Shown: piece after piece, positions 1 to 11,216 of the stretch | Layout of the letters: the number at the start of each line of letters is the position of its first letter | Numbering within the stretch: the first letter of the stretch is position 1 | Source: Ceratothoa steindachneri | Lineage: Eukaryota; Arthropoda; Malacostraca; Isopoda; Cymothoidae | Reading direction: 5' to 3' | Assembly: GCA_963969495.1 (NCBI GenBank) | Contig: OZ018324.1 | Coordinates: 161,930,495-161,994,494 of the forward strand | Length of the DNA stretch: 64,000 bases | The notes under the pieces: model-generated | The model's database searches: none | What the model was told of the DNA's origin: nothing | The model's input: only the letters and a program-made list of their open reading frames with translations | Program-made: the position numbers and the translations under genes

Positions 1-39
1 TAGGGGATATAGTTTGGTCCGAAGGAGCTAGAAAAGTGG

Positions 40-480
40 TCTGACTAAAGTGCTTGTGGTGGGAGATTCTCGTATTAGATATTTAGATAACAAGTTGAGT
101 GCAAGTAGTTGGAAGTGTTTAGATGTATGCTTTCCGGGTGCTGAGTATCTGATTTGTCAGAGATTTATTGAGAGAGGGATATAGTTGTGATCGCGAAAGC
201 AAGAGTGAAGGATGTTAAGATAATGGGTTCATGTGAGTTACGTGGAAGGCATAATAGGTTGATTGAAAAAGTGAAACAGAAGCTAATGAGAGCTGTTGTG
301 TCAGGCGCGCTTCCGAGAATGAATGCTGTGATGGAATAGATGTCTCCTGCAATTGGGTTGAATGAATATAGGATGAGTATGTGTGAGAAGGAAGATGTCT
401 TGTTTTTTTATTCGTGGGAATGGTTTTATGTTGAGAAGAATGTATACAATGTTAGTATCGACATTTCCTGATGAATGGTG
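40..480 (+). pseudogene. CR1-like LINE ORF1, SGNH-hydrolase-like domain (fragment)
   Basis: Conceptual translation near 49-90 gives VLVVGDSRIRYLD followed by CFPGAE. This is the block I (GDS) region of the SGNH/GDSL-type esterase domain found in ORF1 of many CR1-type LINEs. After frame changes, VSGALPRMNA (about 298-328) and MCEKEDVLFF with SWEWFY (about 380-430) match later blocks of the same domain. The catalytic block V (DxxH) is not visible, and stops and frameshifts interrupt the reading, so this is a dead fragment. It lies on the same strand as, and upstream of, the LINE endonuclease and RT pieces further right and may belong to the same copy. The seen part is the motif order; the family is assigned by recognition. 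Confidence 0.6.
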
Positions 481-1559
481 ACTAATCTGTTCGGGTTAAT
501 AAAGGGCTTTCTGCTAGGCAACAAACAATGATTGATTGTTATGTAAAATATAAATGCCATCACAGAGATACTTTGTACTTGTAGAAATGGATGAAAGATT
601 AATTGACTATTTTGAAAATAAAGTGTTAAAGTTTGAGAAGAGGAATTAATTTGAAAAGAGACTGAACGTTGCAGTCTGAAAGGGATTTGATTTATTTAAC
701 AGTAGGTGCAAGAAAACCAACGTTTCCTGCAACCTAAATTATTTTACAGTACTTTGTTTCACCACTACAAAATAATAAAGCTAAGCAGTTACCTTATTCC
801 CCTTAAATGTCTAAATTATCTTACCGTTAATTCACAAACAGACACATAATATTATGAAGAGGCGAGAAGTTAGTTGGAAAAGGTGAGATGAAATGCGAAA
901 GTAAACGGATGCCTCGGATCTTTTCCTGTCTGCTTAAAAGAAACCTGTGCAACAAAAGCGCATTTGCCCTTCCAATAGTGGCTTTTGAAAATGTCTAACT
1001 GAGTGATGCTACCAACCAACCCCATCAAAGGAACTCCCCTCCTGATCATACGCTTCTAAAAAGTGCTTCCACCTCATCCCAAATCCAAATATGGGCGGAA
1101 GACGTAACTATTTTAAGGATCCCAACAGTCAAAGGAAAGCCAGAAAGTGCGGCGAACTGACTGCTTTCTGCTGACTATTTAACTATCATTTTTACTCACT
1201 ATTTTAAGCACTGACCGCAGATCCTTAAACAAAAAATGGATACCCAAACACGTGGAAAAATAGACGGACAAAGCGTGGTAGACAAAGGAAAGAAGGACAG
1301 ATCGATGAAAGAGAGCAGGGGGAAATCTATTGGTCAAAGTTTTTTTCTAACAGCAATGGATGAATTGCATTTGAGTAGGGATTCATGGGTAGATCTCTTG
1401 TGGAAGGAGTATGATCGTGTCACTAATTCTCAATGGGAGGAAAACTAGATAATCTTAGAGGTAAGCGCAATATTAGTTAGAAAAGGAGGAATAAATAAAA
1501 TAAAACTAACAGGGGAAATAAGGAAAGAGAGTTATATAGAGAGAACCTGAACTTAGCAT
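481..1559. other. no recognised gene; LINE linker or unknown DNA
   Basis: I see no convincing coding similarity here. A short open frame at 1236-1448 is rich in K, S and D and resembles nothing I know. It could be a decayed linker between the LINE esterase domain and the endonuclease that starts near 1568. Confidence 0.4.
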
Positions 1560-1651
1560 GCCAAAAGATGTCTCAAGGATTAAAGAGTTTAATGTTTTAT
1601 TGCAATGCACGCAGTCTTCGAAATAAGAGGAAGAGTTATTTTAGTTATATG

Positions 1652-1655
<4 letters not shown>
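1560..1655 (+). pseudogene. CR1-like LINE endonuclease, N-terminal start
   Basis: The reading LKSLMFYCNARSLRNK matches the first strand and the conserved asparagine (N-A-R/D-S-L-R-N-K) of the APE-type endonuclease of CR1-like LINEs. The domain stops after about 25 residues, where a (TA)n array begins. The next expected endonuclease residues (TESW) reappear on the same strand at about 9934. I infer that the intervening 8.3 kb was inserted. Confidence 0.55.

Positions 1656-1659
<4 letters not shown>

Positions 1660-1717
<58 letters not shown>
1660..1717. repeat. (AT)n microsatellite
   Basis: An almost pure AT dinucleotide array. Open frames over it encode only alternating I and Y and are artefacts. 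Confidence 0.97.
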
Positions 1718-1720
<3 letters not shown>

Positions 1721-1950
1721 TGTTTTATTGAAGTCCACAGCTCTCCAGGGAATGAACAGAAATGGAATTATTCTTTGTCTTTTTCTTTGGAGGAAGTTGT
1801 GAGTATGTGAGCGTGAGAGATAGTGGTGTATTTGAATAATGGGGTTTCGGAATATTGTTGAAATAAGGAAGTCTGAGGGTTGCAAGATTTGCAAAGGTGC
1901 CTGGAGATCAGACTAATCTCTTTCATTGACTGTTTTGTTTGTTTTATTAT

Positions 1951-1955
<5 letters not shown>

Positions 1956-2010
<55 letters not shown>

Positions 2011-2011
2011 G
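1956..2011. repeat. (AT)n microsatellite
   Basis: An AT dinucleotide array with one interruption. The flanking DNA (1718-1955 and 2012-2500) has no recognisable gene. A 24-base exact match to the Penelope-like element near 27786 lies at 1750-1773. Confidence 0.95.
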
Positions 2012-2499
2012 TAGACAAGTATGTATGCATGTATATATTATTATTATAAGGCGTTCAAACCTTTGGATTCTTGTACTATTTTTGCTTTTTTAATGTTAAC
2101 CTGGCGTATAGTTTGGTTGATTAGATTGACTTAATGTTTTTTTTGTCTCTACATCAATTCTTACGTATGTTTTATTTGTTTTTTAAATATTTTGCTATAT
2201 ACACCTTTGGTTATTTAGTATTTGTGTTTTGTGTGTTCTGTGATTCGTACTTACCAATTTTCTTTATTTTTTTTCTCATCGTTGTCTTCACTAGGTTGTT
2301 GTGGTTTTCTTTGGTCTTGAGGTAAAATTGGTTTGGTTCGTCATTATCGGTTGCTTTTCATTATGGGTTTGGTCGATAGTTTATTCCTATGCAAAAATTG
2401 GGACAATTGTGTCTCCAAGCTTGCTGACGCTGCTTGGGAATCTTGCGTGACTTGGACCTCGTTGGTTTTCTGCGATGAGTGCTCTAATTTCCTCGTTGC

Positions 2500-4266
2500 T
2501 ATACATTGTAGTTTTCTCTTTCATATCTGACGCTCTTTCCTTTAAGATCGTATTGAGCGGTTTGATGTCCACTGCTCTGTGCAGATCCACTTGCTTCCTC
2601 CTATCCCTCCTTCGTGGAATTGGTAATGAGATACATACACTTATTTTGTATCTTCTGCATCTCTTTTTGTGCTGTTTTAGAGGCTCCGAACAGAGATGCA
2701 GAGCGATAGATGAGGGTGGGTCTGACTAGCGTCAGATACAGTTTCCTTTTATTAATTTGGCTGAGGTTTCTGAAGCTATAGAGGGTTCTGACTGCCGAAG
2801 ATGCTCTTTGGATCCATTCTTTGACGTGGTTCCTTTACCCGTTAGAAGTGACCTTCATCTCGAGTACATTGCACTAGTTCGTGCAGGGATAACGCGTATC
2901 TTCCACTCTCACATCTGCTGTTTTTCTTCTTCCTAATGGGACGATCTTGAATTTGTCGCCATTAGTTCGGATTTCATTTTGATTCATAAGTGTTGATTTT
3001 TCTTATTTCCTCGGTAGTCATTCGAGCTTGCCAGGGCGCGATTTTATATCGGTGAACTGGATATTCAGGCTAGAAGGGGGGGTTAGCTCTGGTATGTCGG
3101 CTGTATATATCGAGTATAAGGTTCAACTGAGCCACCCGCCTTAAGGCAATCCTGCCTGTAGATTAAAGGCGGGTCTGTCCATGCGCCCTATACTGATGTA
3201 GGCCGACCTCTCCATGACATGATCATAGAGGATTTTTTAAAGTTTTGAGCTCAAACCCAGTTTGATTATCTTGTATTGCATCCCCCTCAGCCATACTTTA
3301 TCGAACGCCTTTGACATGTCCCTGCATACTATGTCGATATAGCTCCTGTCTTTCTTCGCTTGAGCAATCTTTTCCGTGAAGACATTTATTGGTATCTCGG
3401 TGCTCCTCTTCTTCCTGAAGCCGTATTGCTCTTCGTTGTAGAGCCAATTTTCCTCCAAGTGTTCGATGAATCTTCTGTTTAGTATTTTCTTTAAGAGTTT
3501 TCCCCCAATTTCCAGAAGGGATATTGGGCAATAACTCTCCTTCCTCGTCGTTGGATTTCCAGGTTTGGCAATAAAGATCAATTTTGCCGTTTTGTATGCG
3601 TCGGGAAAGTAGCTTACATTTAGGCAAGCATTAAAGATGTGTAAACCCTCCTGCACGCATCTCGGTGCTTGGACGAAGTTTAACGTTGTCAAGCCTGATC
3701 GTCCTGGAGCTTTTTGTTTAAAAGGAGTGGAGCGCGCTTTCTAATTCTTCTAGCGTCACTTTTTCTTCCTCTCCTTCCGGCCTGTTCACTTAGTGGTTAG
3801 GATGCCTCCTCTCAATGATCTCATTCAGCTTGTCTATAATCTGATTTTCAAAATCTATGCCGAAGTCTTCATTTTCTTCTTTACTGATTCCAAAAATCTG
3901 TTCAGAGTATTGCCCTAGAATCTCCTCCATTTCATTCTCCTCTGATTTAATTCCACCTTGGTCGTCTTCTAATTCCATCTTTTTCTTCTGGGGCTTTACT
4001 CTCATTATCCTGATTTTCGCCTGGAATTCTTTTGGTGTTGTTCCGCTATTTAGTTCTTCGATAGCTTCATTCAATTTCACCTCTTGTTGTTCGTAAATTA
4101 TAATTTTTAGTTCTTCCTTTATTTCTCTCATACGGTACATTATATCACGGGATGTTCCCGTGTTGATGCTCACTTGATACAATCCTTTCATACCATAGAT
4201 CCATTTGTATGCTGAGATCGTTTTGTATGTACTTTTGGGAATCGACTCTCTGTCAGCCTCGATCAT
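2500..4266 (-). pseudogene. non-LTR retrotransposon reverse transcriptase (degenerate)
   Basis: On the minus strand, 4266 down to 3237 carries RT finger and palm blocks: IAKPGNPTTRKESYCPISLL (motifs 1-2), then GFRKKRSTE and MSKAFDKVW (motif A region with a catalytic Asp). Further 3' (about 2800 to 2600), LYLTLVRPTLIY and MQKIQNKCMYLITN match the thumb and C-terminus of Jockey-like LINE polymerases. The YxDD box was not found in any frame I read, and several stops and frameshifts are present. The upstream endonuclease (4351-5060) and gag (5205-6302) are in the expected order for a LINE on this strand. The exact clade is uncertain (Jockey-superfamily-like). Confidence 0.75.
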
Positions 4267-4350
4267 CTAGGTCTCTAGTCACTCCATTTCTTTGTCTATT
4301 TCCTCGAGCGTTGCATCGTCGAGGTTTGCTGGGATGTAATTTCTTAGCAT

Positions 4351-5060
4351 TCACTCGTAATTATCCCAATTCACCCTGCTGTAATCCTTCCTTGTATGCG
4401 ATGGTATCATTATAGTGTTAACGTTGATATGAAGATTAATCCCTATATGGTCGCTACAAGTTATCACTTCAAAGCTCATGTGATAGTTGAAGGGTAAGAG
4501 GAAGTTGGCCAAGCTCCTTTCCGTGATGAAGGACGAAGAGTCGAGGCCTAGTCTCTGGACGATGTTCCTGTCCAGGAGAGTATTCAAGCATCTGCCTATA
4601 CCGTTGCTTCGGGTATACTCAGACTCGGCACATCGTGCGTTCAGGTACCCCATAAATATCGTAGAGATCCTTAGCCCGAGTATACTCGTGATAGTGTGGT
4701 TCGGCAAATAGTAGCGTCTGGGGAGGTGATATCCCGTGTTAACGACCATCTTTCCCAGGCTTATCTCTACCTCTATGGTGAGGTAGGATTCTTCCAAGTT
4801 TCTGAGTTGCTTGAATTTGATTCCCTTCTTTAGCGCAATGGCTGCTCCGTCGTATCGTTCTTGAGAATGGTTCACTGTCAACACGTCATAGTTTCATATC
4901 TTGATTATGTCCCTATCCGTGTTAACTCCGTGTTAAGAAATGAATATTATGTCAGCATCGATTTGTTGGAAAATATTACCGTAGTACACTCTTTTTGTGG
5001 TCCATTCGTCGGTGTTGATACTCAAGAATCTTATGCTGTCTCTTTACATTATGAGGACTA
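4351..5060 (-). pseudogene. LINE APE-type endonuclease (degenerate)
   Basis: The minus-strand reading contains GAAIALKKGIKF, then VNTGYHLPRRYYLP, then IFMGYLNAR (degenerate GDLNAR metal-binding motif, Asp changed to Tyr) and ITCSDHIGINL (SDHxP-like motif with Pro changed to Gly). Two key catalytic motifs are therefore altered. The best open stretch runs 4884 to 4351; similarity appears to continue slightly upstream in other frames. It sits between the gag and RT parts of the same minus-strand element. Confidence 0.7.
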
Positions 5061-5204
5061 ATCTACCGCTTCTTCAGTCTGGGGCCCATGCTAGAGACCT
5101 TTTAAGGAGCAGGGGATGGATTTTAATTCGTTTCTTCGAGGATTACTTCCATGCCCTTGTTCTTCTTTGGTAATTGGTTTCTGGGTCGGCTGGGAGTCTT
5201 CGAT

Positions 5205-6302
5205 TTACTCACCGAGGCCCTCTGAGATCTTGTTCTTGGTTCTTTCTCTTGAAGTCGCTTGATGACTCTTTTTCAGTATTATCTGAATCTTCCTCAGATG
5301 TAGACTGTTTTTCTTTTTTTCGTGGTCGTATGGATAAGGCTGAGCTAATATTGAGTAGTTTAGTGATTCCGGCGATTTGGGCACTTTGATTGTAGGTAGG
5401 TTGTTTGCCTGTAGTAGTGAATTAAGTTCACTATCGTAGCTTCCTGGGCTTCCCATGTTGGCAATATGGGCGTGGATGACGCATGTCAGAATCTTCGAGC
5501 TCAATTCGGAGTTGAACTGCATCGTAGGTTGGTTTATGACTGTTTGATTAGTTTTTGATGCTGCGGCCGCATAGCTCTGAGTACTAAGGGCTCGAGTTTC
5601 TTCTTCCTTCTTTTTTATTATTTCTTTTCTTCTGGGGCAATTTAGTGCCAATGTTCAGTGGTCACCGTGGCAATTTAGGTATTTTTTGGTTATTGAGGCA
5701 CATTCTTTAAATCTATGTCCCTTTTTCCCGCAAAATGAGCATAGCTTCTTATCCTTGTTGGGGCAATAGTGGCTTGTATAGCTCTCCAGTTTGTAACAGG
5801 AAAAACACATTTGGATATTAGGGAATTTTTCCTGTTCAATGTTTTCCGATGGTATCCTCATGTTGAAAGCTAGGAGCCCATTTCTTTTTGTTTTTTGTGC
5901 TATTTTGGTGGTCTGGAAGGTGATTATAAACACATGGGTGTGGTTATTAAACTTGATTAATTACTTAATCTTCGCCAATGTGTTTTGTGCCTCAATTTCC
6001 TTCTTGATTTCTTTGGTGGTTCTTTGCCCAATTTTCTTTAGGGCTTTCGTTCCTCGGGAGGACAGCATTTCTTCCATGTTCTTTACTCTCGAGCAGAGGG
6101 CTATGCAGCCGTTTGTTACGTCGATCAAGCGAATCAGTGCAACCTTAAGTTCTTCAAAAAGAACCAGGCACACTTGAAGGATAAAGAAAGTCATTAGCCG
6201 ATATTTTTTTTCTCGTCTTGAAAACCCCGTTAAAAAACTTGTAAGAAATATTAAGAAAATACAAGTTAAAATTAATAACGCTGCCACAGCTGTCGACTTC
6301 AA
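5205..6302 (-). pseudogene. LINE ORF1 gag-like protein with zinc knuckles (degenerate)
   Basis: Minus-strand reading 5933-5655 shows two adjacent zinc-knuckle-type motifs: a degenerate CFSCYKLESYTSHYC, then a canonical CCHC knuckle CSFCGKKGHRFKEC (C-x2-C-x4-H-x4-C), with CHGDH after it. The upstream frame (6302-5961) is a charged, helical-looking segment. The downstream frame (5651-5205) contains CPRRKEIIKKKEEETRALS and is Ser/Thr rich, as gag tails often are. Such proteins bind LINE RNA. The three blocks are in different frames, so the ORF is broken. Confidence 0.65.
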
Positions 6303-6339
6303 TAGAACCTGTATACAACATGGCCTTTTACCTAATTAC

Positions 6340-6477
<138 letters not shown>

Positions 6478-6724
6478 GGAATGGAAGATATCACATTGGC
6501 ATGATGTATATCATTGAAAGATAATGATAAACCACAATATTTAAATCAAGATTTTATTTATAACTATCGGACTAGTCTCGGCGAATCCCATTCTATTTTC
6601 AACTAATAATGAAGAAACTACACAAGAAGCACAGTATATATAAGGTAAGACACATCCTAATCAAAATAAACCAGCAGGAAACAATCTGAAAAAAACTCGA
6701 GGGAATCTGGCGTGAATGACAAGC

Positions 6725-7485
6725 TTAACAAAATTTAAATGGAACTGGAAACAATCTGGAGAGTTGCTTATTCCCAAGATGCATTGCGTCCTGGGGCTTA
6801 TAAATACGATTGGCGACTCTATTCGATATATATTTGTTAAATTTGTATTGCCCTTCAGATAAATTGAAATTATCAACTTTGTTGTGTATGCGCCTTTTCG
6901 CCGAGCGAGTCTTCACAGGCATACCTCGCCGCATATTAGTTTTCAACTTTAGGATCTTTACATGTCTGCATAATATAAATAATTTCGATGGAATTGAAAT
7001 TTCATCTGCTTTAGTACCTTTTGGAATGACAGGTTTGTCTAAAGTCAACAGAGAGGACCACAGGTTTTTCAGCTACCAGAGAATCATTGTTCCTAATGCC
7101 CCATAGTCTTCTATCCAAAGCTTCAAAAGCTCTCTTATGGCTCATAGCGCATTCATCCCAAACAATCAAGTAACACCTTTGAATAACTTATGCAATTGCA
7201 GAATTCTTTAGTATATTGCAAATAGTATTTTCATTCCTGTTTAGGTCCAGTGGAAGTCTGAATGTTGAATGAGCTGACCTACCCCCAAGTTGTAAAGTAG
7301 ACGCAATCATTGATGAAGTAACTGCAATTGCAATACTTTTTTTACTTCTTAGCTTGGTCAGTAGTAAGATGGCAACAAATGTTTTTCCTGTTTTACCAGG
7401 TGCTTCTAGGAACGATATTCCATCTTTTTGGTACCTAACAACATTAATAATTCTCATAAGCTGCCTAAAATTGGTCATTTCATTA
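6725..7485 (-). pseudogene. Helitron Pif1-like helicase domain (degenerate)
   Basis: On the minus strand 7478-7188 reads FLEAPGKTGKTFVAILLL, the Walker A region of Pif1-type Helitron helicases. The usual GGTGKT is GKTGKT here. It continues SSMIASTLQLGGRSAHSTFRLP, then WDECAMSHKRAFEALDR (Walker B DE, about 7165-7105), then VLSVDFRQT. In another frame (7048-6725) come KGTKADEISIPSKLF and LKLKTNMR. The order is that of Pif1 motifs I to IV. Two or more frameshifts break it. The Rep-side pieces lie upstream on this strand at 8119-9790. Confidence 0.85.
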
Positions 7486-8110
7486 GATCCTCTCCATGGT
7501 TACAATGCCCCGATGGAATCTCTCACCATGCTCCAACAAGGAGGAGTTGCAAAGCCGCTCCTCTTGTGAATCTATAGAGACAAGACGAGAACCAAGAGAA
7601 TTCTGTAAAATCTGCAGCCTCAGCTACTGTGTGCGGCCATGGAGAGGCGCAACAGGAGTCTTAGTAATAAAAAGGCTATGTACTGACAGAGGAAGGGTTA
7701 CGCAATCGGCTTCCCTTTTCACCACAAGTGCTAGCCAGCAGCAGAATCTGCAAAGCCAGAAGGCAAGCAAAGCAGGCATTTAACACTAAAGTGCAGGCCC
7801 ACCGGTGTGTGGACACGCACTGGCGCCTGTAATCACTGTACTTCACACCCCCACTGCCTTGTGGGTTCTGCCTTTTTAAGCAAAAGCTAGAGGAAGGATA
7901 CCTCGATCATAAACCAGGATCGAGAGTGCCTATAGGCGAGCACCAACAGACCGGTGTTTCGGTAGCTCCCTGCAGCCAAGGATGAAACCTGGTTGTCTCG
8001 AGCCTGTACTGCCACCAGGGTCCTTATCCCCACAGTCAAACTACCGGTCCGAAGACTGCACAAATTCCTACCCGTTTAAAATTAGTTCAGGTTGATGCCC
8101 TCAAGAGGGC
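7486..8110. other. insertion within the Helitron, unidentified
   Basis: This stretch separates the Helitron region ending RSYIEENE (about 8170) from FLEAPGKTGKT (7440) and has no Helitron similarity in any frame I read. It is more GC-rich than its host sequence and has short palindromes, for example GATGCCCTCAAGAGGGCATC at 8092-8111. It could be a SINE or a small non-autonomous element. Neither a tRNA-like head nor a poly(A) tail is obvious. Confidence 0.4.
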
Positions 8111-8118
8111 ATCCATCA

Positions 8119-9100
8119 TCATCGATCTTGATGGACTTCCCAAAGCCAAACCAAAAAGCTTGTCTCATTTTCTTCTATGTAGCTTCTTACTAATGAAGAT
8201 ATATCATATGCAGTTTCTCTGACTAATTTTATTGTTAACTCATTCTCATTTCTTCTTGCTGTCTTTGGAAGGCCATAAGTGAGTATATCAGTTACTTTCA
8301 TGGCTATGATTCTATTCTCAATGTCGATTGATGCTTTATTGTACGGTTCATTATTATGAGAAACCTGACGATCTGGTAACTGCACTTGTAATTGGTGTTT
8401 GTAATCTTCAGCTAAGGTGTCTTTGTGTTTATTCCAAAGCCCAAACGGATTCCATATTTCACAACATTGAATAAGGATGAAAAATGAGCTCTAAGAATTC
8501 ATGCTCCTTAAGATACAGATGCTTGTGTTAAATTAGCATCCCAGTGTGCATCATCTTCTAACAGACCACGTTTGAAGCAAGCTTCTCTATATGTTGAACA
8601 CAGTGTTCCTTTAAATGTACAGATATATTCAAATGAAGTAGAACCTTTGTCATCATGCAACAGCATTCTGAAAAAGAAGCAATCGTGTTAGATAGGATTT
8701 ACAGTATACATTCTTCCATGTCCACTATGAAATTTATTGTCTGAAAATTCATCTACTGGTTGATCCCTTTTTCGTCTGTTCCAGCTTCCATTTTGCCATG
8801 TGTAATGTGATGGAAGCTGATGATAAAAGACTGTTTTAGTAAAGAGATCTCTTACACAAAGCTTGAAGAAAGTTGTAAGTGTACTCTCTATGGAATTAGG
8901 ATTTACTGAGCTGCATTTGTCCCAGAGAAGTAAACTCTTTGACCATTTTCTAAAGAATTATCTAGTGACTGAACTGTTGGATATCGCTCATGAATGAAGA
9001 TTCTAAGTATTCTCCAAATTCTTTCATTGCTATTAATGTTCTCAGGCTTTGTGAAGGTAATTAAAATAATTTTCTCGTATGATAAGGAAGAAAACATATA
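8119..9100 (-). pseudogene. Helitron Rep/Hel polyprotein, middle region (degenerate)
   Basis: Minus-strand readings include HERYPTVQSLDNSLENGQRV (about 9010-8955) and YFSGTNAAQ. After frame changes come PSHYTWQNGSWNRRKRDQP, FKGTLCSTYREACFKRGL and LLEDDAHWDANL. From 8385 down come MAMKVTDILTYGLP-like and RETAYDISSLVRSYIEENE residues. These blocks are in the order seen in animal Helitron proteins between the Rep nuclease and the helicase. At least four frame changes are needed. Confidence 0.8.
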
Positions 9101-9550
9101 AGTCCATTTATGAAACAGTCATTAAGGGATTCCAAAGTGATACCTATCTTCACCGTTGATATAAAGCAGCGGGTATTGTAAAGCATCATATAAACGATGA
9201 GACACTCATATTCTTTTTAGCGTATTATCACGACTTCTTGAAGAACAATATCACGTTTTTCAAACTTTTTTCCTTTGAATACTGCAGCTATCTCATTGGA
9301 ATGGGGTGTATTGAAACGTAGAGAATGCTAACTTGAGGGCCGTTTGTCAGCATCTATAACAATCTTGCATCAAGGGACGGTGACGATTCTAGAGAAAATT
9401 TAAAGCTTTCACAGAACTTACTTTAATAATGCAGATCTTGTAGTTCTTTATGCTGTCAATTTTGGTAACTCTAGTTGCATCAACTCTCTTTTGAGCCTGT
9501 TGAACAGAATCAAACAAAATAAAGTGGAAGAAATTAAGGCTCTTTATTTG

Positions 9551-9790
9551 CTAGTAGCAATAAGATCTAATATTGTAATATACTTGCCCTAAAACTTTAA
9601 ATATAGCCATAAATCTTATTTCATAAATAATATTAGCAACAAAAGAAGTCATCTGGAATGCACTATTATAGTTCTGAATGTTTTTAAAAAAGTCCTTTGA
9701 ATCATTAGAAGCACCGGTGAAAGGTTCTCTCAGTAGTTCTAGATGATCTTGTAGAAGCTTCAACTGTGCAGCACATATCATGAGGTTCAT
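9551..9790 (-). pseudogene. Helitron-like N-terminal domain (fragment)
   Basis: The reading contains FKNIQNYNSAFQMTSFVANI and MAIFKVLGQVYYNI. This matches the Helitron_like_N region upstream of the Rep HUH nuclease (typically FRENIRxYNxAFAFTSLG ... GQIYHRIGSL). The HUH motif itself is not seen between this block and 9100. It is the 5'-most recognisable part of the minus-strand Helitron. Confidence 0.7.
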
Positions 9791-9859
9791 TTTCCCATTT
9801 TTTGCACTTTGGAATGAGAGGAATAATAAGTCTTTGGATCATAATTTCAGAGCGGCAGA

Positions 9860-9922
<63 letters not shown>
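9860..9922. repeat. (AT)n microsatellite
   Basis: A pure TA array. It sits just before the point where CR1-like LINE endonuclease coding sequence resumes on the + strand. Confidence 0.97.
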
Positions 9923-9924
<2 letters not shown>

Positions 9925-9933
9925 GTTTGTTGC

Positions 9934-10613
9934 AAAACAGAGTCTTGGGTTAAATGAGGCCAAGCTTAATGAAAGTGAAAACGAATACAAAATAAATGAT
10001 TGCGGTATGAGGTACATTAACCAGTAGACTGATGGGATTGGAGGAAACATAATTATTTATCTTAAAAGTAGGACTCAATCCAATCACAAACATACAATGG
10101 GGAAGAAACAAATGGTTGAGTTGCTATGGTTAGATATTAGGGTTACTAAAACTCGGGAAGTAAGGATAGGGGTATTTTATAGACCACTGAACTAGTCCAT
10201 TTAGATAGATAAGTAGGGATATGGATATATAGTCAAAGATGTATCGAATATTTTCAGGATAACTTCGTTAAGAAGATGGTGATAAATCAGCTAACTCGTA
10301 GAAACAATCTAATCGACCTACTCTTAACCGATCTGGAATTTTTAGTTAAAGAACTTTTGGTTGGGGCAGTATTGGGCATTAGTGTCCATTATATAGTTCA
10401 ATTGAGCTTGGTATTAAGATAATCACCGTTATGTAAATGGGGAATTATCGCAAATTACGTAACTTATTACGACAAATTGACTGCGAGGAGAAATTCAGAC
10501 ATAAGAATGCTTTTGCGATGTAGGATACTGTCAAGTAAGTTTTAAATAGGGTACAGGAGGAATGAACCCCAGAGAAGTTCCTTAGTAAACACTCAGCCTC
10601 AGCCTCTGCCAGT
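9934..10613 (+). pseudogene. CR1-like LINE endonuclease, middle and C-terminal part
   Basis: Readings in + frames are TESWVK (about 9936), then DGIGGNIIIYLKS, LWLDIRVTKTREVRIGVFYR (about 10115-10180), EYFQDNFVKKM and LTRRNNLIDLLLTD (about 10245-10330). Next comes VGAVLGISVHYIVQ, where the canonical G-N-S-D-H has decayed to G-I-S-V-H. This is the APE endonuclease of a CR1-like LINE, missing about 20 residues between its N-terminal piece at 1560-1655 and this one. The catalytic SDH is lost. Confidence 0.7.
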
Positions 10614-10869
10614 GGTGGGCAGTCCGTCAGTACCGATGACCGATGGTCGTCAGTCCGTCACTGACGGACTCCCGTTTCGCTGGTGGACTGACGACTGACG
10701 AAATAAGCGCCGACGGAAGCGATTTTCGACCGTCACCCGAACCGTCACTAACCCGAAAAGCAAAGACGACCTTCGGCAAATAATGTTTCCGTCAGTCGTC
10801 AACGAAACGGAAGTCCGTCAATGATGGACTGACTGACCTTCCGTCATCGGTACTGACGGACTGCCCACC
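10614..10869. mobile_element. palindromic MITE with 27-bp perfect terminal inverted repeats
   Basis: Positions 10614-10640 are the exact reverse complement of 10843-10869 (27 of 27). The arms begin GGTGGGCAGTCCGTCAGTAC. The interior is rich in CCGTC/GACGG motifs that form further nested inverted repeats, so most of the element could fold. Its GC content is much higher than its surroundings. The left side extends to CAGTGGTGGGCA, which resembles hAT ends, but the right side lacks the matching CACTG and no 8-bp target duplication is evident. It interrupts the CR1-like LINE between the endonuclease and the pre-RT linker. Confidence 0.8.
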
Positions 10870-11058
10870 GCGAAACAGGAAACCATTTTGGTCGAATAGG
10901 ATATAGTTATCTTAATTAGGAAAAGAAGAAGAGCTTTCAAAAAATTACAAGAAAAAATACCGTGCATAACCTACACAACTATAGAAAAGGTATGAATGAG
11001 TTACACAAGATGAATAAAATGATTAGCAATCAATAGTAATAATGAACAAATAAAGACT
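10870..11058 (+). pseudogene. CR1-like LINE linker between endonuclease and RT
   Basis: Readings give NLIRKRRRAF-like sequence (seen: ILIRKRRRAFKKLQE, about 10908-10952) and then HNYRKGMNELHKM. This matches the basic linker (W-N-x-E-I-x-x-L-I-x-x-R-R-x-A-F) that follows the endonuclease in CR1-like LINEs. It sits directly after the MITE, which supports one LINE copy spanning the MITE insertion. Confidence 0.5.
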
Positions 11059-11216
11059 GGATTTTGTAAAGATAAGGCGTCTCATTGTTTTATCGATCCT
11101 AATATAACCTCACCTAACCTAACCTAGCTCTATTCTAGATTAGGTTGATAGCTAATTTAGGTTAGGTTATATTAGGATCGAGAAAAACTTGATATGCCTC
11201 ATTTTTTGCAAGATCC
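11059..11216. repeat. foldback inverted repeat
   Basis: A perfect 17-bp inverted pair, 11094-11110 and 11164-11180, lies inside longer imperfect arms (about 11059-11110 and 11164-11216). The loop contains AACCTAACCTAG/CTAGATTAGGTT-type sequence. It is probably a small non-autonomous foldback element. I could not define a target duplication. Confidence 0.6.

Noticed and set aside
1568..1894. Open frames reading long I/Y repeats
   Set aside because: They are produced by the (AT)n array; the same applies to 9705-10050, 11403-11600, 11701-12217 and 20111-20293.
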